A stretch of 5,618 nucleotides of DNA from an uncultured Clostridia bacterium (GCA_934233735.1 CAKQGQ010000043.1:1-5618), one strand, 5' to 3'; positions 1-5,341 are shown, numbered from the stretch's first letter. Translations and numbers: made by a program. The notes: generated by a model not told the origin, from the letters alone.

Positions 1-66
1 AGGCTTTTCGCAGATAACCTATAAGAAGATATGCGGAAATACAGGGCGGTTTTGGCTGTTTCACGA

Positions 67-124
67 CCCTCGAAATGCGGTTGTCCGTAAGGGCACGTGG
101 GTTCGAATCCCACCGCTTCCGCCA
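67..124 (+). other. 3' part of tRNA-Ser(CGA); probable integration (att) site
   Basis: From the anticodon loop onward this is a good serine tRNA. It has loop CTCGAAA (69-75, anticodon CGA at 71-73), 3' anticodon strand TGCGG (76-80), a long variable arm pairing TGTCC (82-86) with GGGCA (91-95), T arm GTGGG-TTCGAAT-CCCAC (97-113), acceptor 3' strand CGCTTCC (114-120), discriminator G and encoded CCA (122-124). The long variable arm and the acceptor sequence fit tRNA-Ser. The 5' half is absent: the five bases before the loop (64-68) make only two pairs with TGCGG, and no GGAAGCG acceptor strand lies upstream. An abrupt break at the anticodon loop is typical of tyrosine-recombinase integration into tRNA genes, leaving a displaced 3' fragment at the far end of the element. 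A group I intron 3' splice site is the main alternative. It is not expected to give a functional tRNA as it stands. Confidence 0.8.
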
Positions 125-130
125 AGAAGT

Positions 131-155
131 AAAAAGACCGCGCAGCGGTCTTTTT
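131..155 (+). terminator. Rho-independent terminator after the tRNA 3' end
   Basis: An 11-bp perfect stem (131-141 with 145-155) has a GCA loop. Its core is GACCGC/GCGGTC, with five A:U pairs at the base so that the 3' arm ends in five T. It lies 6 bases past the CCA of the tRNA fragment, as expected for the native terminator of the serine tRNA gene. It may also end transcription leaving the putative element on the left. Confidence 0.85.
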
Positions 156-193
156 GCGTGTGAAAAAAGAAGATGGGATTTGAAGCCCGAAGC

Positions 194-264
194 ACCCTGC
201 ACGAAGCTAGAAGTCCCCTGCACGAAGATAGAAGTCCCCTGCACGAAGCTAGAAGTCCCCTGCA
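194..264. repeat. 21-bp direct tandem repeat, about 3.4 copies
   Basis: Three consecutive 21-bp units lie at 194-214, 215-235 and 236-256, followed by an 8-base partial copy at 257-264. Each unit contains CCCTGCACGAAG, then C or A, then TAGAAGT. Unit 1 begins with A where units 2 and 3 have C, and unit 2 has A for C in the middle, so the array is nearly perfect. The period is a multiple of three, so a reading frame stays open through it (PCTKxEV repeats). There is no ribosome binding site or recognisable protein, and I do not regard it as coding. The last partial unit ends where the left arm of the inverted repeat begins. Confidence 0.85.
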
Positions 265-535
265 AATGTATATTTACATACCAAATTGCGTTTTCAGTAT
301 GATTGGCGTGTATTTTATTACAAATAATGGAAAGTAAGGTGGAGTGCTGAATCTGCATGTTTGCCGTGGCTAAAATTCAAATTATAATATTGTTGAAATT
401 TCAATGCTTTTAGGCATTGCTAAAATTGGCCTTATAACGAGTCATTTGGGGTCAGAGGCGATGAATGGAAAAACATGTAAAAAAATACACGCCACACAGA
501 GCAAATATTAGGTTTTGGAGTGTAAATATACATTT
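264..535. repeat. Imperfect inverted-repeat (MITE-like) structure
   Basis: The left arm (264-322) and right arm (476-535) are inverted copies. The outer parts match exactly over 15 bases (AAATGTATATTTACA at 264-278 and its complement at 521-535) and continue to CCAAA with two mismatches (22-bp block, 20 matches). The inner parts match 18 of 19 bases (TGGCGTGTATTTTATTACA at 304-322; complement at 476-494). Between the blocks are 18 and 19 diverged bases. The central 153 bases are AT-rich and carry a 12-bp palindrome (TTGAAATTTCAA, 393-404), a small hairpin (CAATGC 402-407 with GCATTG 414-419) and a direct repeat GCTAAAATT (369-377 and 419-427). There is no transposase gene and no clear target duplication. 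It could be a non-autonomous transposon, a decayed insertion or a structured transcript. Confidence 0.65.
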
Positions 536-661
536 TCCCAATAAATGTAAGCGCGCTGCTCGGCGCACCTACCGCCTCGCTGCACCCTGCCCCAAGTGCG
601 CCCGTGCCCAAAGAGTGCATCCGCCTGAACCCTAGGCAGCGGCTGTTGAAAGAAAAAAACA
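536..661. other. Gene-free stretch with GC-rich block
   Basis: Together with 156-535 this completes a gap of roughly 600 bases with no convincing gene. Positions 551-640 are about 71% G+C (64 of 90 by hand count) and C-rich on the + strand, in sharp contrast with the AT-rich sequence on both sides. Short open frames on either strand lack ribosome binding sites and recognisable motifs. It may be a gene remnant or part of an insertion. I see no RNA gene here. Confidence 0.4.
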
Positions 662-690
662 TTGACCGCACGGCATTTACAGTTTAAATT
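662..690 (+). promoter_or_regulatory. Candidate housekeeping (sigma-A type) promoter for the sigma-serpin operon
   Basis: TTGACC (662-667, 5 of 6 to consensus) is separated by 17 bases from TAAATT (685-690, 4 of 6). Transcription would start near 697, about 55 bases before the preferred ATG at 753, which is compatible with the strong ribosome binding site at 741-747. I see no convincing ECF-type promoter here, so autoregulation is not shown by sequence. Confidence 0.55.
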
Positions 691-752
691 TATAGTGAGG
701 GTTTTTGGAAAATTCACCGACAAAACTTATGAAAAGGGAAGAGGAGGCGCGA

Positions 753-1295
753 ATGGACAACGGCGCAGACAGCTACCGCCGCTATCTTGACGGAGAGCAG
801 GAAGCATTCGGGGAAATCGTGGACCTGTACAGGGAAAATCTGATTTTTTTCATCCACAGATATGTCAACAATTTAGATACCGCAGAGGATCTGGCGGAGG
901 ATGTTTTTGTCGAGCTCATCGTGCACCCGGGACGCTTCGAGGGGAAAAGCTCGCTTAAGACCTTTGTATTCGCAATCGCACGAAATAAGGCGATTGACTG
1001 GCTGCGAAAGCACACGAGGATGACTTTAGCGCCGATAGAGGATGCTGAGGAAATCGCCGAGTTTGCGACGCTGGAGGAGGCGGTTCTTCGAAGTGAGGAA
1101 AACCGCAGGCTTTCAGAGGCCTTAGAGCAGATTCGAAAAGACTACCGCGTTGCAGTGCATTTGGTGTATTTGGAAGGTCTGTCTTATGACGAAGCGGGAA
1201 AAATTATGAGAAAGAGCCGCAAGCAGGTGGAAAATCTGGTCTATCGCGGCAAAAAAGCGCTCAAAACGGTGCTTGGAGACGGGGAGGTTTTTTAG
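753..1295 (+). CDS. ECF-family RNA polymerase sigma factor (copy 1)
   Basis: This 180-residue protein has the two-domain build of an extracytoplasmic-function sigma factor, which directs RNA polymerase to a dedicated regulon. Region 2 spans residues about 8-88, with DTAEDLAEDVF (42-52, region 2.2, core binding) and FVFAIARNKAIDWLRK (71-86, region 2.3/2.4, -10 recognition). An acidic linker covers about 92-117. Region 4 spans about 118-174, with the helix-turn-helix in LSYDEAGKIMRKSRKQVE (143-160). The ATG at 753 is preferred because GAGGAGG lies five bases upstream. A TTG at 705 and an ATG at 729 are in frame but lack such a site. The next gene starts on the base after this stop codon, so the two are surely co-transcribed and that product is the likely partner. 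The gene at 2978 encodes a clear paralogue. Subgroup and target promoters cannot be assigned by eye. Confidence 0.93.
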   Translation: MDNGADSYRRYLDGEQEAFGEIVDLYRENLIFFIHRYVNNLDTAEDLAEDVFVELIVHPGRFEGKSSLKTFVFAIARNKAIDWLRKHTRMTLAPIEDAEEIAEFATLEEAVLRSEENRRLSEALEQIRKDYRVAVHLVYLEGLSYDEAGKIMRKSRKQVENLVYRGKKALKTVLGDGEVF

Positions 1296-2906
1296 GTGAA
1301 ATCCAGAGAAGAATTTATCAGCGATATTTTTGAGAAGGCGGAGACCCTGCGCGCGAAAGAAGCAAAAGAGGCTTTGCTTCGGAAAAAACGGCGCAAAGCC
1401 TCAGGGGCAGTCGCAGCTGCAGCTGCCTGCGTGATGATTGCCGTAGGAATCGGAACTCTCGGCGATGGCGGAGTGCTTGACAAAATCATTACAGGAAGCT
1501 TTGAGCCCGCAGGTCAATTTGCTGCAGAGCCGGTGGCTGATGCGCCTTATGATGCGAATGTGGACGACGACAACGCAGGCAAGAGTGTGAATGATGACAC
1601 CGCAGTCGGCGACGCATCTGCCGCGGAAAACGGCAACGCGAATGGGGCCGGCGATACGAAGGAAAGCGGCAGCAAGTCAGGAAGGATAGGGGAAGATTCC
1701 GATGCGCCGACGATGTATGAACTTGGCGACGGCGATTGGGCAATCGCACCGAACAAAAGTGTCAGACATAATGGAGTATATGATTCTTACATTTATGGGA
1801 GTGAGAAAATGCAGGACATTTCGATAGAAATTTTTAAGCAGGCTGCGAGCAGCAAGAAGAATTCGATGATTTCGCCGATTTCCGTAATCATGGCCATGGG
1901 AATGGTCGAAAACGGAGCTGCAGGCGATACGAAGAGCCAGATGGAAAAAGTCTTCGGCATGGATACGGAAGCCATGAACGAATGGATTAAGGAGTGGTCA
2001 GCGGCACAGGAGAGCAAGAGTGACAACGGCAAAAGCAAGATTAACATCGCAAATGCATTTTGGTACAACGAGGCGGCGGGCTTCAAACCGAATTCTGACT
2101 ACAAGAAACTCTTAAAGAAGTCGTTCGATGCGGATATCAAGGGCGGAAACTTTGATAATTCTACTGTCAACCAAATAAATAAATGGGTTGACAAACAGAC
2201 CGACGGCATGATAAAGAAACTCGTAGACCGACTGAATCCAAGCGATATGACGGTTTTGGCGAATGCAGTGGCTTTTCAGGATAAATGGACAGAGCCGTAT
2301 GAGAAATCGCAGGTAAAGAAGGAAATCTTTACGCTTGAAAACGGCAAAAAGAAGAAAATGAGCATGATGTATTCGACCGAAGATACGTATTTAAGCGATA
2401 AGCTGGCGACGGGTTTTGTGAAGGACTATCAATCCGGTTATCAGTTCGTGGCGATTCTGCCAAACGAAGGCGTCAGTGTGAAGGACTATCTTGCACAGAT
2501 GGACGGAGAGAGCTTTGCGAATTTCCTGAATTCCGGGGAAGAGGCGACCGTACATGCGGTGATGCCGTCTTTTAAAAGCGAATATTCCACGGATGCGATG
2601 GTCAGCATACTCAAGAAAATGGGAATTAAGGATGTTTTCAGCTCTGCAGATGCAGACCTCAGCAAAATGGGCAGGGCGGACGGTGAGAATCTGTTTGTCA
2701 GCGACATTATTCACAAAACATTCATCGAAGTGGATCGTGAAGGTACGAAGGCTGCAGCGGTGACAGGCGTGTTTGTCAAAGCGACTTCCATGATGCCGCA
2801 GCCTTTGAATGAATACACGGTACGCCTCGACAGACCGTTTCTTTATGCAATAATTGACGAAGAAACAAAAATTCCTGTTTTCATAGGTACCATGATGGGT
2901 GTATAA
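1296..2906 (+). CDS. Membrane-anchored serpin; putative anti-sigma factor with serpin ectodomain
   Basis: The 536-residue protein starts at GTG, with GGGGAGG eight bases upstream, immediately after the sigma factor stop. Order of parts: a charged cytoplasmic segment (1-34, ending RKKRRK); one TM helix (about 36-55, Ala/Val/Ile-rich); a low-complexity linker rich in Asn, Asp, Ala and Gly (about 57-160); and a full serpin domain (about 164-536, roughly the usual 370 residues). Serpin signatures are NSMISPIS (189-196), NKWVDKQTDGMIKKL (295-309), VLANAVAFQDKW (320-331), DIIHKTFIEVDREGTKAAAVT (470-490, strand s5A and hinge; positions rather than identity matter) and the C-terminal RPFLYAI and FIGTM. 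Serpins trap serine or cysteine proteases by cleavage of a reactive loop. The hinge has Gly483 and Thr484 followed by small residues, as in inhibitory members. Basic residues before the TM predict N-in, serpin outside. Placement after an ECF sigma gene suggests that residues 1-34 bind the sigma factor, but this is inference. It could instead simply be a surface-tethered inhibitor. Confidence 0.92.
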   Translation: MKSREEFISDIFEKAETLRAKEAKEALLRKKRRKASGAVAAAAACVMIAVGIGTLGDGGVLDKIITGSFEPAGQFAAEPVADAPYDANVDDDNAGKSVNDDTAVGDASAAENGNANGAGDTKESGSKSGRIGEDSDAPTMYELGDGDWAIAPNKSVRHNGVYDSYIYGSEKMQDISIEIFKQAASSKKNSMISPISVIMAMGMVENGAAGDTKSQMEKVFGMDTEAMNEWIKEWSAAQESKSDNGKSKINIANAFWYNEAAGFKPNSDYKKLLKKSFDADIKGGNFDNSTVNQINKWVDKQTDGMIKKLVDRLNPSDMTVLANAVAFQDKWTEPYEKSQVKKEIFTLENGKKKKMSMMYSTEDTYLSDKLATGFVKDYQSGYQFVAILPNEGVSVKDYLAQMDGESFANFLNSGEEATVHAVMPSFKSEYSTDAMVSILKKMGIKDVFSSADADLSKMGRADGENLFVSDIIHKTFIEVDREGTKAAAVTGVFVKATSMMPQPLNEYTVRLDRPFLYAIIDEETKIPVFIGTMMGV

Positions 2907-2907
2907 T
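2878..2907 (+). promoter_or_regulatory. Possible internal promoter at the end of the serpin gene
   Basis: A perfect TATAAT (2902-2907) overlaps the serpin stop codon, with TTTTCA (2878-2883, 4 of 6 to the -35 consensus) 18 bases upstream. It is placed to transcribe the second sigma gene, 71 bases further on. No terminator separates the two genes, so read-through from 662-690 is equally possible. Part of the match is forced by coding sequence, so this is tentative. Confidence 0.35.
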
Positions 2908-2977
2908 ATCCGTAGAGTGTGAGTGCAGTGCGAAGTATACGCGCACGAAACGATACGGAAGGGAGGTGCGCCGTCAG

Positions 2978-3532
2978 GTGGTAAAAGATGAAATTTTGTA
3001 CCGCAGCTTTTTGGACGGGGACGACGAGGGCCTTGCTCTTTTGATGGAACGCTACGGCAACAGCCTGACGCTGTACATCGACGGCTACCTTCACGACATA
3101 CACGAGGCGGAAGATCTGATGATAGAGGCTTTCGCATATTTAATCGCGAAAAAACCGAGGATTCGCGACGGCGGTTTTCGGGCTTATCTTTATAAATCAG
3201 CGCGGCATCTTGCCATTCGCTGCTTACAGAAAAAAAGAAAACAACGCTCTTTCGGATTCGAAGATTTGGATAAGGAACCGGAGAGCGATGTTTTAGTTGA
3301 GACGCTTGTACAGACAGCGGAGAGGAGTCAAATCCTGCAGCTTTGCATGGAAGGGCTTAATCCTGACTATCGGGAAGCGCTTTATTTAGTTTATTTCGAG
3401 GGCATGCGCCATGCGGAGGCGGGCACTGTCATGCGAAAAAGTGAAAAGCAGATTGCGGATCTTGTTTACCGCGGAAAAAATTCTTTGCGAAGAGCCTTGG
3501 AAAAGGAGGGTGTCACCTCATGGTACATATGA
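2978..3532 (+). CDS. ECF-family RNA polymerase sigma factor (copy 2)
   Basis: This 184-residue sigma factor is built like the one at 753. Region 2 is at about 5-88 (HEAEDLMIEAFAYL at 42-55, then FRAYLYKSARHLAIRCLQKK at 67-86). Region 4 is at about 115-174, with the helix-turn-helix in MRHAEAGTVMRKSEKQIADL (143-162). Over residues 131-174 I count 25 of 44 identities to copy 1 with no gap, at the same residue numbers, so the two are paralogues and probably arose by local duplication. GTG at 2978 is preferred, with GGGAGG at 2961-2966 and an 11-base spacer. The GTG at 2966 would overlap that ribosome binding site. Instead of a serpin partner, this gene overlaps by 13 bases a 7-TM protein gene followed by a PrsW-family protease, so its control is probably different. 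The target promoters are unknown. Confidence 0.9.
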   Translation: MVKDEILYRSFLDGDDEGLALLMERYGNSLTLYIDGYLHDIHEAEDLMIEAFAYLIAKKPRIRDGGFRAYLYKSARHLAIRCLQKKRKQRSFGFEDLDKEPESDVLVETLVQTAERSQILQLCMEGLNPDYREALYLVYFEGMRHAEAGTVMRKSEKQIADLVYRGKNSLRRALEKEGVTSWYI

Positions 3533-4191
3533 TTGAATTTTGGGACTATCTGGTGCAGTTTCTCGTCTGCGCGGCGGGATGCACAGGGGCGGCGGCATTG
3601 CTTGTAAAGAGCCGCAGGCAGCCGTATTTTTTGCTTGCCTGCTTTTTCGGAACTTACGGACTGGGGACGTTGTACTGGACGCTGCATGTGCTGCTTCTGG
3701 ATGCGACGCCTCAGATTTTTTATGTGTCGGAGCTCGGATGGATTGCAAGCTATGTCTTTCTTTTGACGATGGAAATGACTCTGCCTTCTGCCGAAGAACT
3801 GCGCTTTCGGACGAAACTGTCGTGGCTGGCGCCTGCTATCGCTGTGCCGCAGTTTATTCTTTATATTACTTACGGGGATGTGTTCTTTAATGTGCTGATG
3901 TGCCTAGGGACGATGGTAGCGGCTTGGCTTTCGATTCGCGGACTGGTGTTTTCGCGCCGCAGTGCCGCCCGGGGGACTGTCGATAATGCAGATGGCGAGA
4001 CAGCAACTGCGAATCTGCGGGTATTTCATATCACGGTTTTGTGTTTTACGGCGCTCGAATATGCGCTTTGGACGAGCTCGTGCTTTTGGGTGAGTGATAC
4101 TCTGTCAAACCCATACTTTTGGTTTGACTTCATGCTGTCGGCCTCCATCCTTGCCATGCTTCCGGCAACAAGAAAGGCGGTGGGACGATGA
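3520..4191 (+). CDS. Seven-TM membrane protein of unknown family, ECF sigma partner candidate
   Basis: The 223-residue protein is strongly hydrophobic and I do not recognise its family. Seven TM segments can be drawn at about 9-29, 36-60, 67-87, 99-117, 119-143, 166-190 and 199-216. Basic residues fall in the loops after TM1 (KSRR), TM3 (RFRTK), TM5 (SRRSAAR) and at the C terminus (RKAVGR). The other loops are acidic or neutral, so the topology is N-out, C-in. The largest cytoplasmic loop is about 144-165. There is no zinc-binding anti-sigma motif, kinase, or clear catalytic residue. AAGGAGG (3503-3509) with a 10-base spacer supports ATG 3520 over ATG 3529. It overlaps the sigma gene upstream and, by ATGA, the PrsW gene downstream, so translation is probably coupled. 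A sensor or anti-sigma role is inferred only from position. Confidence 0.85.
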   Translation: MVHMIEFWDYLVQFLVCAAGCTGAAALLVKSRRQPYFLLACFFGTYGLGTLYWTLHVLLLDATPQIFYVSELGWIASYVFLLTMEMTLPSAEELRFRTKLSWLAPAIAVPQFILYITYGDVFFNVLMCLGTMVAAWLSIRGLVFSRRSAARGTVDNADGETATANLRVFHITVLCFTALEYALWTSSCFWVSDTLSNPYFWFDFMLSASILAMLPATRKAVGR

Positions 4192-4829
4192 CATATATCG
4201 AAAATGTTTTCGTATGTATTGCGGCACCGCTTTTGATTGCGATGTTATGCATGGATCATAAATATCGGCCGGCTTTCGGCTTTTGCTTTGCGGGGATGCT
4301 GATGTGTCTGCTTTCCGCATATCTGAATACTTTTTTCGCACATTATTATGGGGCGGACTTGATGAACGCGACGACGCAGATTGCGCCGGTCGTTGAGGAG
4401 ACTATGAAGCTCCTGCCGCTTCTGTTTTTTATGATGGTTTTCGAGCCGGAATCGGGAAAATTTCGTCTGGCGGCGATTTTGATTGCTGCCAGCTTTGCGA
4501 CCTTCGAAAATATTTGCTACCTGACCGAAAACGGAGCCGGAGAAATCGTTTTCCTGCTGATTCGTGGCTTTGGAACCGGCGCGATGCATGTGGTATGCGG
4601 CAGCGCTTACTCGGAGGGCCTTCGCTTTGTCTGGAAGAATCGCCTGCTGCGGGATGTCTGTATTCCGGGAATCCTCTGCGTGACGATTATCTATCATGCG
4701 ATTTATAATCTGCTGGTCAGCGTGGGCGGCACATGTCAGCTCATTGCTTACTTCATTCCGCTTCTGACGCTCGCCATCGGACTTGGGATTCACAGACTTG
4801 CAATAGGCGGCGGACAAAACGCGCGATAA
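4188..4829 (+). CDS. PrsW-family intramembrane metalloprotease
   Basis: The 213-residue multi-TM protein is close in length to Bacillus subtilis PrsW and carries the conserved motifs of that family: EETMK (70-74, EExxK), FATFE (103-107, FxxxE), a histidine in GTGAMH (His134) and HAIYN (His170 to Asn174). These polar residues lie in or next to hydrophobic segments, as expected for an intramembrane active site. In B. subtilis PrsW makes the first cut in the anti-sigma factor RsiW, freeing SigW. By analogy this enzyme could act on the serpin protein, on the 7-TM protein or on another anti-sigma factor. The substrate is not shown by sequence. The start is ATG 4188 in an ATGA overlap, with AAGGCGG seven bases upstream. 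The family also occurs outside sigma operons, so the signalling link is inferred from neighbours. I leave the gene symbol empty because orthology to prsW is not established. Confidence 0.9.
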   Translation: MTYIENVFVCIAAPLLIAMLCMDHKYRPAFGFCFAGMLMCLLSAYLNTFFAHYYGADLMNATTQIAPVVEETMKLLPLLFFMMVFEPESGKFRLAAILIAASFATFENICYLTENGAGEIVFLLIRGFGTGAMHVVCGSAYSEGLRFVWKNRLLRDVCIPGILCVTIIYHAIYNLLVSVGGTCQLIAYFIPLLTLAIGLGIHRLAIGGGQNAR

Positions 4830-4867
4830 AATGACCGGAGGTGCGGCGAGCGGCAGACAAAAAACAT

Positions 4868-4914
4868 GTACGCACAAAAAAACAAAAAAAGAGTGCGTAC
4901 TTTTTTTATTTTTT
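4868..4914 (+). terminator. Rho-independent terminator after the PrsW-family gene
   Basis: GTACGCAC (4868-4875) pairs with GTGCGTAC (4893-4900) around a 17-base, almost all-A loop. It is followed by TTTTTTTATTTTTT (4901-4914). The stem is only 8 bp but perfect, and the U tract is strong. It lies 38 bases past the stop of the PrsW-family gene and closes the sigma-serpin-sigma-7TM-protease cluster. Confidence 0.85.
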
Positions 4915-5008
4915 GTACCTAAATAGATATAAAAGCAAAATCAACGCCTTTGGCTCTTGTGAAAAGGCTGAAAAAGGAATAATCGATTTCGGGTTAGGAG
5001 GATATATT

Positions 5009-5341
5009 ATGTACGATACAGGGGAACGGGTCATTCGTGCGAAGCAGCGGGCTGACCGGCTTGTTCAAAAAAGAGATAAAAGAATTATTCGAGGGCTGTC
5101 TTCGCTTTGTATAGTGCTTTCCTGCTGTCTTGCGGGTGTGATTGGAAAGCTGGGCGAGGGTAGCGGCGGCGCAGTGGTGCAGGGAATGAACGGCGCGACG
5201 CTTTTGTCGGAAAGTACGGGAGGATATGTTCTAGTTGCAGTCATTTCCTTCCTTGCGGCAGTTGTATTCACATTGCTTTGTGTGCGGCTCCATGAACGAA
5301 GTGAATGTTTGATGAAGAAAAAGAAGGAGGGCATAAGATGA
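5009..5341 (+). CDS. Small two-TM membrane protein, function unknown
   Basis: This 110-residue protein has a basic, charged N-terminal segment (1-28, with QKRDKR), TM1 at about 29-47, a Gly/Ser-rich loop (about 48-71), TM2 at about 72-93 and a basic tail (KKKK at 103-106). Positive charges put both ends inside. I do not recognise the family. AGGAGG (4996-5001) with a 7-base spacer fixes ATG 5009. The frame is open upstream to a GTG at 4841, but that would translate through the terminator and is rejected. It starts a new transcription unit and overlaps the next gene by ATGA. The charged N-terminal tail plus TM resembles the layout of small ECF partner proteins and of the serpin protein N terminus, without visible sequence identity. 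A role in regulating or helping export of the next protein is speculation. Confidence 0.8.
   Translation: MYDTGERVIRAKQRADRLVQKRDKRIIRGLSSLCIVLSCCLAGVIGKLGEGSGGAVVQGMNGATLLSESTGGYVLVAVISFLAAVVFTLLCVRLHERSECLMKKKKEGIR

Noticed and set aside
2..163. Open frame at the left edge running into the tRNA fragment
   Set aside because: It is open for 54 codons, but the tRNA and terminator portion cannot be meaningful protein, and the 20-odd codons before it match nothing I recognise. A gene end here cannot be supported.
75..302. Open frame across the tRNA fragment and the tandem repeat (75 residues)
   Set aside because: It starts with the in-frame TTG at the 75-77 region, inside the tRNA anticodon arm, crosses a strong terminator, and is kept open only by the 21-bp period. 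There is no ribosome binding site.
432..723. Two overlapping minus-strand open frames (79 and 71 residues)
   Set aside because: They run through the inverted repeat arm, the GC-rich block and the promoter region, with no recognisable motifs or convincing ribosome binding site.
705..752. Upstream TTG start for the first sigma factor
   Set aside because: It would begin about 8 bases after the predicted transcription start with no ribosome binding site. ATG 753 has GAGGAGG at proper spacing, and the sigma fold begins just after it.
2928..2946. Hairpin GTGCG/CGCAC between the serpin and second sigma genes
   Set aside because: Only 5 bp with a 9-base loop and no T tract; too weak for a terminator.
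2391..3137. 248-residue minus-strand frame opposite the serpin and second sigma genes
   Set aside because: It lies antisense to two clearly conserved coding regions, and its Arg/His/Cys-rich composition is typical of a shadow frame.
3540..3890. 116-residue + strand frame inside the 7-TM gene
   Set aside because: It is a different frame of a gene with consistent TM pattern, charge distribution and couplings; the Cys-rich translation has no recognisable domain.
4245..4877. 210-residue minus-strand frame opposite the PrsW-family gene
   Set aside because: It is antisense to a gene with all family motifs and begins inside the terminator hairpin; a shadow frame.
4913..4933. TTGTAC and TATAAA as a promoter for the 5009 gene
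   Set aside because: The spacing is only 9 bases and the -35 lies in the terminator T tract. Another weak pair (TTGTGA 4957-4962, AATAAT 4978-4983) has a 15-base spacer. Neither is good enough to annotate.
4841..5008. 56-residue N-terminal extension of the small two-TM protein
   Set aside because: It would translate the terminator hairpin and its T tract as Lys/Phe/Tyr runs. ATG 5009 has an ideal ribosome binding site.
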